Assembly (NCBI RefSeq): GCF_019049325.1
Contig: NZ_JAGMUO010000065.1
Span: 372,001 to 436,000 of the forward strand
Length of the DNA: 64,000 nucleotides
Direction: 5' to 3'
From: Streptomyces sp. AC512_CC834
GTDB lineage: Bacteria; Actinomycetota; Actinomycetes; Streptomycetales; Streptomycetaceae
A program made the translations under genes and the position numbers. This document shows positions 1 to 8,275 of the stretch, one piece after another. Position 1 is the stretch's first letter. Each line of letters begins with the position of its first letter. Below the pieces are notes generated by a model. It worked only from the letters and a program-made list of their open reading frames with translations, ran no database searches and was not told the DNA's origin.

Positions 1-969
1 GACAACGCCGTGATCAACGCCGGGATCCTGAAGAAGATGAGCGCCTTCTGGCAGAAGATCTTCCTCACCGTCGGCATCGTGATCGCCGTTTTCGGGATGC
101 GGCTGGTGTTCCCGGTCGTGATCGTGGCGGTCAGTGCCCGGCTGAGTCCCTGGAGCGCGGTGCACCTCGCGCTCACCGACAAGGACCGGTATCAGGAGCT
201 GGTGACGGACGCCCATCCGTCGATCGCCGCGTTCGGTGGCATGTTCCTCATGATGATCTTCCTCGACTTCGTCTTCGAGGACCGGGAGATCAAGTGGCTG
301 GGGTGGCTGGAGCGTCCGCTGGCCAAACTCGGCAGGGTCGACATGCTGTCGGTCTGCATCGCCCTGATCGTGCTGCTGGTCTCCTCCGTCACCTTCGCCG
401 CCCACGCCCACCAGCACGGCGGCACACACGCCGACAAGGCGGAGACGGTCCTGCTGGCGGGCATCGGCGGCCTGATCACCTACATGGTCGTGGGCGGCCT
501 CTCCGGCTTCTTCGAGCAGCGGCTCGAGCACGAGGAGGAGCGCGAACACGAGGCGGAGCAGGAGGCGGAACGCTCGGGGCGGGCCGGATCGCCCGTCAAA
601 CTGGCGGGCAAGGCCGCGTTCTTCATGTTCCTGTACCTGGAGGTCCTGGACGCGTCCTTCTCCTTCGACGGTGTCATCGGCGCCTTCGCCATCACCAACG
701 ACATCGTGCTGATGGCCCTCGGCCTCGGCATCGGCGCCATGTACGTCCGGTCGCTGACCGTCTATCTGGTCCGCCAGGGCACCCTCGACGACTACGTCTA
801 CCTGGAGCACGGCGCCCACTACGCCATCGGCGCCCTGTCGGTCATCCTGCTGGTCACCATCCAGTACCAGATCAGCGAGATCATCACCGGCCTCGTCGGT
901 GTCGTCCTGATCGGCGCCTCCTTCTGGTCCTCGGTGCGCCGCAACCGCGCACTGCGGACCGCTGCTTGA
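1..969 (+). CDS. DUF475/TerC-like integral membrane protein, 5' end cut by window edge
   Basis: The reading frame is open from base 1 (Asp-Asn-Ala before the first in-window GTG at 10), and the family normally begins with a membrane segment ending in a Leu-Ser-Phe-Asp-Asn motif, so the true start lies upstream. The remaining 320 or so residues hold about seven hydrophobic segments, a charged Glu/His-rich cytoplasmic loop (about residues 170-200) and a second acidic membrane motif with SFDGVIGAFA. Duplicated acidic Asp motifs inside membrane helices are typical of TerC-like proteins, thought to handle metal ions. It stands 80 bp before a DUF350 gene and 3 kb from a TerD-domain gene, which fits a Ter stress locus. 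Family is clear; the transported ion is not known. Confidence 0.85.
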   Translation, partial: DNAVINAGILKKMSAFWQKIFLTVGIVIAVFGMRLVFPVVIVAVSARLSPWSAVHLALTDKDRYQELVTDAHPSIAAFGGMFLMMIFLDFVFEDREIKWLGWLERPLAKLGRVDMLSVCIALIVLLVSSVTFAAHAHQHGGTHADKAETVLLAGIGGLITYMVVGGLSGFFEQRLEHEEEREHEAEQEAERSGRAGSPVKLAGKAAFFMFLYLEVLDASFSFDGVIGAFAITNDIVLMALGLGIGAMYVRSLTVYLVRQGTLDDYVYLEHGAHYAIGALSVILLVTIQYQISEIITGLVGVVLIGASFWSSVRRNRALRTAA

Positions 970-1051
970 GAGTCCGGCCGGGTGCGCTAGATTTTGCAGC
1001 GCCTTGACCACGATCATCCGTGATCCCTCACGCTACGGAGCCGGCAACGCC

Positions 1052-1474
1052 ATGAGCGACATCGTCAACGGACTCGGCCGGGCCGCCGCCTACGGCGGCC
1101 TGGGTCTGGTCCTCCTGGTCCTCGGTATCGTCCTCGTGGACGTGCTGACTCCCGGAAAGCTCGGCCGGCAGATCTGGGAGCAGCGCAACCGCAACGCCGC
1201 CATGGTGCTGAGCTCCGCGCTGCTCGGCATCGGCGGCATCGTCTTCACCTCCATATGGACGACGTACGAGGACTTCGGCAAGGGCCTGGTGTCCACGGCG
1301 GTGTTCGGGCTGCTGGGGCTCGTGATGATGGCGGTGGCCTTCCTGGTGGTCGACCTGATCACCCCGGGGCGGCTGGGCGAGACGCTGGTGGAGCAGGAGC
1401 CGCACCCGGCCGTGTGGGTGACGGCGTCCTGCAATCTCGCGGTCTCCGCCGTCATCTCGGCCTCCATCGCCTGA
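1052..1474 (+). CDS. DUF350 small membrane protein
   Basis: A 140-residue protein with four hydrophobic segments. It shows an internal duplication: a segment ending LVDVLTPGKLG then a basic/Gln stretch near residue 35, and LVVDLITPGRLGETL near residue 110, the two-repeat layout of DUF350 proteins. I chose the ATG at 1052 because the TTG at 1004 would add sixteen polar residues before the first membrane segment and a GGAG sits close upstream of 1052. The family is often found with stress and ter genes; its biochemical role is not established. It lies in the same direction as the DUF475 gene and may be cotranscribed with it. Confidence 0.75.
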   Translation: MSDIVNGLGRAAAYGGLGLVLLVLGIVLVDVLTPGKLGRQIWEQRNRNAAMVLSSALLGIGGIVFTSIWTTYEDFGKGLVSTAVFGLLGLVMMAVAFLVVDLITPGRLGETLVEQEPHPAVWVTASCNLAVSAVISASIA

Positions 1475-1517
1475 CGCCGCTCACCCGCCCCTGCATCTCA
1501 CTGCACGTCACATCACG

Positions 1518-2951
1518 TCACCGCAGGCGCCTGATGTCCCCGCGCACCCGGTAGAAGCCGCCCGACGCGGCGTGCAGCGCGTCGACCACGTACCGCGCGC
1601 CGGGTTCCCGGATGGCCCTCGGGAACTGGACGTTCCACGACGGGTCGTACCCTTCCGACACCACGTGGATCCGGGTGCGGCCGTTGTCCTGGACGCACTC
1701 GACGACGACGGAGCCCGCGGGCGCCGCGGTCACGGTCGTCACGGCGGCGACCGCGGTGGCGGGCGCGTACGTGGGCAGGGTGGCCGCGAGTTTGACGTCG
1801 CGGGCGACGGGCACCGAGCCCTGCTGTGCGGCGGTGACCGCCGCGTCGCTCGCGTCCACGCACACCAGGGAGCCGTCGGTGGTGACCAGGAAGAGCCGCT
1901 CGTCGCGGTACTGCATCGACAACGCGGATCCGCCGCCCGTGCCCAGCTTCCACAGCCGCGTGCCGTCCCGGTCGAAGCAGTACACCGAGGACGCCGAGTC
2001 GCCGGCGAAGACGTACCTGCCGCCGGGCGAGGTGGCGCACGAGTACACCGGGCTGTCGCACTGGTACGTCGCCTCGACGGCGCCGGTCGCCTTGGACAGC
2101 CGCTGGACGGTGTGACGCGCGGTTCCCGCGTACACCGCGTCGTCCTCCTGCCAGCCGAAGAGCACGGCGCCCCGGGTGGGTGTGTGCCACAACTCGGTGC
2201 CGCCGTCCGGGGAGTGGGCCGTCACACCGTGCGTGTGCCCGTGGTAGACGGCCCGGTCGTCGGCGCGCACCATCCAGGCGTGCTCGCCGCGTCCGCCGCG
2301 CGCCCACTGGTGCTCGTCCTCGTGGTCGATGACGGTGAGCCGCCCGGCGCGGTCCGCGACGTTGAGCACGCCCTCGTGGATGTCGAGCCAGAAGATGTCG
2401 ACGTCGGACGCGATGTCGTAGGCGGCGAAGGGCAGTTTGGACGACAGGTCGTACACGCGGCCGTCGTCGCAGCCCGCGTAGATCCAGAAGTCGTCGGCGA
2501 CCAGGCACTTGACGCCGTCCGGCAGTTGATAGCGGGCGAGGACCTCGCCGCCGTGCGCGAGGGTGTAGACGTCGCCCGCCTGGTTGCCCACCCAGCAGCG
2601 GTCCTCGTCGATGTGGATGCCGAACGCCGCGGAGCCGGTGCGAAAGCGCCACAGGACCGGTGCGACGGCGCGTGCCGTGGACGGCGCGGAGGCCACCTGC
2701 CGGCGGGAGACCGCGCGGGGCGCGCGCTGCCCCTGCACGGCGGGCGCGTAGCCCTTGCGCACCTTCTCGCTTATCTTCTTGGCCGCCGCGGCCTCGGCCT
2801 TCTGCGCGGTGGGGAAGGTCGAGGTCTGGGTCTGTCCGGCGGCGCCGATCCTGCCGTAGCGCACGGACACGACCTGTCCCTGGACGGTGACTTCGTAGAA
2901 CTTGTGCGCGCTCCCGTCGTCCTGCGAAAGCTCCAGGTACGTCCTCGACAT
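1518..2951 (-). CDS. WGR-domain protein with C-terminal beta-propeller
   Basis: A 477-residue protein. Residues 1 to about 70 form a WGR domain (SVRYGRIGAAGQTQT with the expected aromatic start and Lys-rich end), a module found in PARPs and in MolR-type regulators and linked to nucleic-acid or protein binding. After a basic linker, residues 115-395 form repeated beta-strand units (for example GGRYVFAGDSASSVYCFDRDG and a similar unit near residue 350) like a PQQ/WD-type propeller. The C-terminal 70 residues form a separate beta-rich domain. The ATG at 2951 has GGGGAGAGG eight bases upstream; a start at 2999 would add a tail without RBS. No catalytic residues are recognisable; a sensing or scaffold role is inference. 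Confidence 0.7.
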   Translation of the reverse strand: MSRTYLELSQDDGSAHKFYEVTVQGQVVSVRYGRIGAAGQTQTSTFPTAQKAEAAAAKKISEKVRKGYAPAVQGQRAPRAVSRRQVASAPSTARAVAPVLWRFRTGSAAFGIHIDEDRCWVGNQAGDVYTLAHGGEVLARYQLPDGVKCLVADDFWIYAGCDDGRVYDLSSKLPFAAYDIASDVDIFWLDIHEGVLNVADRAGRLTVIDHEDEHQWARGGRGEHAWMVRADDRAVYHGHTHGVTAHSPDGGTELWHTPTRGAVLFGWQEDDAVYAGTARHTVQRLSKATGAVEATYQCDSPVYSCATSPGGRYVFAGDSASSVYCFDRDGTRLWKLGTGGGSALSMQYRDERLFLVTTDGSLVCVDASDAAVTAAQQGSVPVARDVKLAATLPTYAPATAVAAVTTVTAAPAGSVVVECVQDNGRTRIHVVSEGYDPSWNVQFPRAIREPGARYVVDALHAASGGFYRVRGDIRRLR

Positions 2952-3039
2952 GGCAGACCTCTCCCCGGTCGGTCCCCGCGGCGTGTCCGCGGCTCCCACT
3001 GATCACACAGTAGAAGGCCCCACTGACAACCGGCCGGGG

Positions 3040-4113
3040 TCAGCCGGCCCGCTCGACGCTCCACCGCGGCAGCCGCTCGAAGAAGGCGACCGCGTCCTCG
3101 CGCCACCGCGGGCGCCAGCCTGCCGCCACCAGGCGTGCCTGCTCGGCGTGGTGCCGCATGTCGGCGCGCATCCGGTCGGCCACGCCGCGACGCTCCCCGA
3201 TGGCGCGGATCGCGGCGATGGTCTCCGCGGTGCAGGCGGGGTTGCCCAGTGCCTCCTCCACGACGGCACGCTCGGAGCCGCTCAGGAGGGACAGGAGCCG
3301 GACGACGGCGTAGGTGTGCCTTCCCTCGCGGATGTCGGTGCCCGTCGGCTTTCCCATCTCCTCCGCGTCACCGAACACGTCCAGGTAGTCGTCGCGCATC
3401 TGTCCGCAGATGCCGAGCAGTCGCGCGTAGCTGCGCAACTCGGTTTCGTAGGAGGCAGGTTGCTCTCCCGCAGCCAGCAGTCCGAGGTGCAGAGGGGCGA
3501 GGACCGAGTAGCGGGCCGACTTGTGGTCGGCGACGGCGTGCAGGACGTCGTCGTCCGGGGGCGAGGCGGCGAAGTCGCGCTCCAGGTCGACGATCTGGCC
3601 CACGAAGGTGTCGGCCGCGGCCCGGGTCTGGACCTCGACCATGGCCTGCCGCACCCCGACGGGCAGGGCTGCGTCCAGGAGCACGCGCAGCGAGAGGGCG
3701 AGCGCGAGGTCCCCCGCCAGTACGGTCAGGCCGAGAGCCGCCCGGGGACGGTCGGGAAACCTCTCCCGGTAGGCGTAGTACGTGGTGGGGCCGCCCCGGC
3801 GGGTGGCGCTGTCGTCGATGAGGTCGTCGTGCACCAGGCCGTGGGTCTGGAGCAGTTCGACGCTCAGGGCGGCGGCGTCCAGCCCTTCGACCGGCTCGGG
3901 GGTCACCAGCCGCGCGGCCTCGTGCAGCAGCACGACCCGCATCCGCTTGCCGCCGCGCAGCGACAGGTCGCGCAGCAGTTCGATGCAGTCCGGAGTGAAA
4001 CGGCTGAAGGACGGGGCGTCCAGCGTCGCGCGCAGCGTGTCGAAGTACTCCGCGAAGAGCGTGTTGAACCGGCGCTGGTGGCGGGCGGCGCGGTCCAGCG
4101 GCTGCTCGGTCAT
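3040..4113 (-). CDS. Polyprenyl diphosphate synthase (trans-prenyltransferase)
   Basis: A 357-residue all-alpha isoprenoid synthase that condenses isopentenyl diphosphate with an allylic diphosphate. The allylic-substrate motif is HDDLIDDSA (Asp96, 97, 100, 101), the second Asp-rich motif is DDYLD near residue 240, and the substrate-binding GGKRMR lies at 54-59. AGGAGG stands seven to twelve bases before the ATG. It is a single gene, not in an isoprenoid cluster; product chain length cannot be read with certainty (the residues before the first motif include His91, with no bulky pair that would clearly stop at C15). It is transcribed divergently from the exonuclease-TerD gene. Confidence 0.88.
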   Translation of the reverse strand: MTEQPLDRAARHQRRFNTLFAEYFDTLRATLDAPSFSRFTPDCIELLRDLSLRGGKRMRVVLLHEAARLVTPEPVEGLDAAALSVELLQTHGLVHDDLIDDSATRRGGPTTYYAYRERFPDRPRAALGLTVLAGDLALALSLRVLLDAALPVGVRQAMVEVQTRAAADTFVGQIVDLERDFAASPPDDDVLHAVADHKSARYSVLAPLHLGLLAAGEQPASYETELRSYARLLGICGQMRDDYLDVFGDAEEMGKPTGTDIREGRHTYAVVRLLSLLSGSERAVVEEALGNPACTAETIAAIRAIGERRGVADRMRADMRHHAEQARLVAAGWRPRWREDAVAFFERLPRWSVERAG

Positions 4114-4264
4114 GGCGAAGTCCTCCTGAGGGCGGGGCGGGTGGCGCGCTCAGCAGTGTGTCAGGAGGTTCCGGGGTCGAGCCGCGCGGATCGATGCAGC
4201 GACAAAACGGGATCAATGGGCATTCGAGTTGTAGGAGTTGTGGATATGCCTCCATTCTTTCTCC

Positions 4265-6172
4265 ATGTCTCTCGCGTCCACCGCCTCCGATCTGTCCGAC
4301 CTGCGCGACTACGCCTTCGAATGGGCGTTGGTCGACGTGGAGACCTCCGGTCTCGTACCGCGCCGCGACCGGGTGCTGTCCGTGGCCGTGGTGACACTGG
4401 GCCCGGACGGCGAACAGACCGGGGAGTTCTCGACCCTGCTGGACCCCGGCTGCGATCCCGGGCCGGTGCACGTGCACGGCCTGACGGCCGAGCGGCTGCG
4501 CGGGGCGCCGGACTTCGGGCAGGTGGCCGAGCGGATCGGCGCCCTGCTGGAGGGCCGGGTGCTGGTCGCCCACAACGCCCAGTTCGACTACGACTTCCTC
4601 GCCCACGAGTTCGCGCGGGCGCGGCTGCGGCTGCCCGTCGCCAGGCGGCTGTGCACCCTGGCTCTGAACCGCCGCGTCGACCCGCCCACCGACGACCTGA
4701 GGCTCGGCACCCTCGCCGCGCACTACGGCGTGCCGCAGGTGCGGGCGCACGACGCGCTGGACGACACGCGGGTCCTGGCGGGGGTGCTGCGCGCCTCGCT
4801 GCGGGAGGCCGCGCAACTCGACCTGCCGCTGCCCCTGGTGGCGTGCCCTCCCCGGCAGGACTCGCAGTTCGCGCCGAAGCCGCCGAAGACGCCGTGCGCC
4901 TTTCGCAACCCGGGACGGCTGACCGCCGGCGGCTCCCTCGTGCAGGGCATGAAGGTCGCCGTCACCGGGGAGACCCGGACCGCCCGGGCGGAGCTGGTGC
5001 TGCGGGGTGTCGCGGCGGGGCTCAACATGGTGGGCTCGGTCGGCAGGCACACCAGCGCCCTGGTCACCAACGACCCCTCCGGGGACTCGGCCAAGGCGCG
5101 CCGGGCACGTGCCGAGGGCGTCGCGGTGATCGACGAGTCGGCCTTCCTGCGGCTGCTCGGCGACGTCCGCCCCGGCACCTCGCACGAGGGCGCGGCCCCG
5201 GATCCCGCGACCGCGCCGTCCTCCTGCTCGCCGTCCCCCTCGCTGCCCGGGGTGCCGACGCCGCGCGGACCCGCGGCGTCCGAGGCCGCCGTTCCTGGCG
5301 TACGGACGGAACCGGCCCCGGCGGCCCCCGGCCCGAAGCCGGGCAGTCGCTCCGCGAAGCCGCGTGGGCCGCTCTCGGGACGGCGGGTCCTCGTGCTGGG
5401 CGGCACCCACCCCGACGCGGTGGCAGCGCGCACCCGCGTCGTCGAGCTGGGTGGGGCCGCGGCCATCAACCTCTCGGCCGGCGTCACCGACGTGGTCGTC
5501 CTCGACGGCGGCCGCGCCGACCGCCGGCTGCCCAGGATCACGGCGCTGCTCCTGCCGACGTACGACGCCGCATGGCTGGTCGCACCGGTGGTCACGGAGA
5601 CACCCGGGGCGGGGCGCAGGCGCGCGGCCGCGCATGTGCTGCCGCGCGGTGGCGTCGTCGACCTGCCCCTGCCCGACGGACGGGAACCGGCGCACCGCTG
5701 GACCGTCACCGCGTCGTGGGCGCAGCAGACGGCGTGCGAGATCGACGTGGTGGCGTTCGTGCTGGACGGGGACGACCAGGTCTCCTTCGACGAGGACTTC
5801 GTCTTCTACGGTGCCCCGGAGAACCCGGGCGGGACGGTGCGGCTGCTGAGCGACGGCCCGACCGAGCAGACCGTCGGCGTGGACCTCGCCGCGCTGCCGC
5901 CCTCGGCCCGCAGGGTCGTCGTAGCCGCCGCGATCGACGGCTCCCCCACGTTCGGCGACGTCGGCGCCCTGCACATCGTCTCCGGCCCCGGCAGCAGCGC
6001 GGCGGCGCTCGCACAGGCCACGCTGGACGCCGCCACCACCGAGCGCACGATGCTCCTGGCGGAGATCTACCGACGTGGGCGGAGCTGGCGGCTGCGGGCC
6101 GTCGGCCAGGGCTACGACCACGGTCTCGGCGCCCTCGCCCGGGGCTACGGTGTCGACGTCGTCGCCGACTGA
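4265..6172 (+). CDS. DEDDh exonuclease - BRCT - BRCT-like - TerD fusion protein
   Basis: A 635-residue multidomain protein. Residues 18-190 are a DEDDh 3'-5' exonuclease like DNA polymerase III epsilon: ALVDVETSG (Asp24, Glu26), VAHNAQFDYDFL and the ExoIII motif RAHDALDDTRVL. Residues about 224-305 are a BRCT domain (MKVAVTGETRTARAEL onward). After an Ala/Pro-rich linker, residues 369-440 look like a second, weaker BRCT (GRRVLVLGGTHPDAVAART). Residues about 470-635 are a TerD domain with the calcium-binding signature FVLDGDDQVSFDEDFVFY and the matching NPGGTVRLL. The ATG at 4265 is the last start before the nuclease domain; the upstream TTG at 4238 is possible but badly placed for its GGAG. 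The fusion ties Ter stress proteins to DNA processing; the in vivo substrate is unknown. Confidence 0.85.
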   Translation: MSLASTASDLSDLRDYAFEWALVDVETSGLVPRRDRVLSVAVVTLGPDGEQTGEFSTLLDPGCDPGPVHVHGLTAERLRGAPDFGQVAERIGALLEGRVLVAHNAQFDYDFLAHEFARARLRLPVARRLCTLALNRRVDPPTDDLRLGTLAAHYGVPQVRAHDALDDTRVLAGVLRASLREAAQLDLPLPLVACPPRQDSQFAPKPPKTPCAFRNPGRLTAGGSLVQGMKVAVTGETRTARAELVLRGVAAGLNMVGSVGRHTSALVTNDPSGDSAKARRARAEGVAVIDESAFLRLLGDVRPGTSHEGAAPDPATAPSSCSPSPSLPGVPTPRGPAASEAAVPGVRTEPAPAAPGPKPGSRSAKPRGPLSGRRVLVLGGTHPDAVAARTRVVELGGAAAINLSAGVTDVVVLDGGRADRRLPRITALLLPTYDAAWLVAPVVTETPGAGRRRAAAHVLPRGGVVDLPLPDGREPAHRWTVTASWAQQTACEIDVVAFVLDGDDQVSFDEDFVFYGAPENPGGTVRLLSDGPTEQTVGVDLAALPPSARRVVVAAAIDGSPTFGDVGALHIVSGPGSSAAALAQATLDAATTERTMLLAEIYRRGRSWRLRAVGQGYDHGLGALARGYGVDVVAD

Positions 6173-6370
6173 CTGCCGAAGCGCGGTCCACACCGCGCCC
6201 GGTCCCGATCCCGGTCCCGAGCCGCGTCACCCCGCCGCCCCCGCCGCGCACATCGATCACTCCAGTCGCCCGCCGCGCACCATGCCGCGTTCAGCTCGCC
6301 GTCGACCCACGGTCACGGCCGCTGACCACCGTGAGCCGGGCATGGGGAACTTCCGGATTCTGGAGGGCAG

Positions 6371-8254
6371 ATGAGCACGGCGGAACAGCACGACGGCCCG
6401 GGCAGACGCACGCTGCTGAGAGCGGCCGTGGCCGGCGGCGCGGCCACGGCCGCGGTCGGGTCCGTGACGGCGGCGGCAGCGGCAGCGGCACCCGCACAGG
6501 CCGCGGCGGCGGGCGGCGGGCGCTTCGACACCGACAGTCCGCGTTTCACGCTGGCCGTCCTGCCGGACACCCAGTACCTCTTCGACGCCGACAGCGCCGA
6601 CCCCGCTCCGCTGCGGGAGACCTTCCGCCATCTCGTCGCCGACCGGTCGGCGTCGAACATCGCCTTCATGACCCACCTCGGCGACGTCACCGAACACGGC
6701 ACCGAGGACGAGATCAGGCGGGCCGCCCGGACCTTCCGCACCCTGCACGGCAAGGTGCCCTACAGCGTGCTGGCCGGCAACCACGACATCGCCTCGTCGA
6801 CGGACGACCAGCGGGGCGAGACGGCGTACCTGCGGGAGTTCGGACCCCGGCGCTACGCCTCGATGCCGACCTTCGGGGGTGCCTCGCCGGACGGCTACAA
6901 CAGCTACCACGTCCTGCGGGCCGCCGGCCGCGACTGGCTGGTCCTCGCCCTGGACTGGCGGACCTCCGACAAGGGCCTGAGCTGGGCGCAGGGCGTGCTC
7001 GACGCCCACCCCGCCCTGCCCGCCGTGCTCACCACGCACGACCTGGCCTTCGCCCGGGAGGACGGCTCGGCGAGTCTCTCCGGCAACGGGCAGCGCCTGT
7101 GGGACGGCCTGATCCGGGCCAACGACCAGATCTTCCTGGCGCTGGGCGGGCACTACTGGCCGCCCGGCCGGACGGTGCTCACCAACGACGCCGACAACGA
7201 TGTCCACATCCACATCACCAACTACCAGGACCGCTACTACGGCGGCGCCGGGATGATCCGCACATACGGGTTCGACACCGTGCGCGGGGTGATCGACGTG
7301 GAGACGTTCGCACCGTGGTTCCTGGCCCGTGACCCGGCGCGGCGCACGCCGCTGGAGGCGGAGACCGTCGAACTGACCGGCCCCGCCGACCGGTTCAGCC
7401 TGAGCGTCGACTTCGACGCGCGCTTCTCCGGCTTCTCGCCCGTCGTGCCGCCCGAGCCGCGGCCCGCCTCCGCGGTGATGCCGCGCGGCACGGTCGCCTA
7501 CTGGCGGTTCGACGCCTCCGGCATGACGACGGTCCCGGACGGCGATCCGGTCGCGGACGGCTCCGTCGTACGCGACCTGTCCGGACACGGCAACGACCTC
7601 ACCGTCCGCCGCCTGCACTCCAGCGGCCCCGACGCGCTCACCTGGTCGGCCGACCACCACCCCGGGCAGCCCGCACACGCCGGCCTGCGCTTCGGCGGCG
7701 GCAAGGCGCCGGATCGCGGGGCCGTCCTGCGTACCGGCCCGAGGGCGCCGCTGAACAGTGAGAAGTTCCTCCGCGGGTACACCGTCGAGACCTTCGTGCG
7801 GCTCCCCGATCCGTTCGAGGGCGACCACAACTGGATGGGCATCCTCAGTTGGGAGGGGCGCAACGGGGACGCGGGCAAGACCACCGGCTGGTCCCCGCTG
7901 GAACCGACGTGCAGCCTCAACCTGTCCCCGGAGCGGTTCCTGCAGTTCGTCGTCTACCCCCACCGCCAGGACGCGGACCCCACCTCGTGGAGCCACGCCG
8001 TGCCGGTGGGGCGCTGGATGCACATCGCGGTGGTCAACGACGGGCGCCACAGCGTCATGTACGTGGACGGCTCGAAGATCGCCCGCAATCCGACGGCACC
8101 CTCCACCGGCATCGCCACCCTCGGCAAGCCCTTCGTCCTCGGTGCCACCCAGTTCGACGAGGCCTTCGGGCAGGGCTTCTACGGATGGATCGGCGACACC
8201 CGCATCGTCGGCCGGCCGCTGCGGCCCCGGGACTTCCTCACCCCGTTCGACTGA
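6371..8254 (+). CDS. Tat-exported metallophosphoesterase with LamG-type C-terminal domain
   Basis: A 627-residue secreted protein. The N-terminus carries a twin-arginine signal (GRRTLLRA, then an Ala-rich hydrophobic run to about residue 45 ending AQA). Residues 55-290 are a calcineurin-like phosphoesterase with the metal-binding order AVLPDTQ, HLGDVTEHG, AGNHD, TTHD and GGHYW. Residues about 375-620 form a concanavalin/LamG-like sandwich beginning GTVAYWRFDASG and including WMHIAVVNDGRHSVMYVDG. GGAGGG stands before the ATG. The combination suggests an extracellular phosphodiesterase or phosphatase held to a polymer by the LamG domain; the substrate is not apparent. It is a single gene 198 bp after the TerD fusion. 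Confidence 0.85.
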   Translation: MSTAEQHDGPGRRTLLRAAVAGGAATAAVGSVTAAAAAAAPAQAAAAGGGRFDTDSPRFTLAVLPDTQYLFDADSADPAPLRETFRHLVADRSASNIAFMTHLGDVTEHGTEDEIRRAARTFRTLHGKVPYSVLAGNHDIASSTDDQRGETAYLREFGPRRYASMPTFGGASPDGYNSYHVLRAAGRDWLVLALDWRTSDKGLSWAQGVLDAHPALPAVLTTHDLAFAREDGSASLSGNGQRLWDGLIRANDQIFLALGGHYWPPGRTVLTNDADNDVHIHITNYQDRYYGGAGMIRTYGFDTVRGVIDVETFAPWFLARDPARRTPLEAETVELTGPADRFSLSVDFDARFSGFSPVVPPEPRPASAVMPRGTVAYWRFDASGMTTVPDGDPVADGSVVRDLSGHGNDLTVRRLHSSGPDALTWSADHHPGQPAHAGLRFGGGKAPDRGAVLRTGPRAPLNSEKFLRGYTVETFVRLPDPFEGDHNWMGILSWEGRNGDAGKTTGWSPLEPTCSLNLSPERFLQFVVYPHRQDADPTSWSHAVPVGRWMHIAVVNDGRHSVMYVDGSKIARNPTAPSTGIATLGKPFVLGATQFDEAFGQGFYGWIGDTRIVGRPLRPRDFLTPFD

Positions 8255-8275
8255 CGCCCGGCCGTCCGGCGCAGG

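Noticed and set aside
2902..7332. 1476-residue open frame on the + strand
   Set aside because: It runs antisense or out of frame over four well-supported genes, and is Arg/Pro/Ala-rich with no domain; an effect of very high GC.
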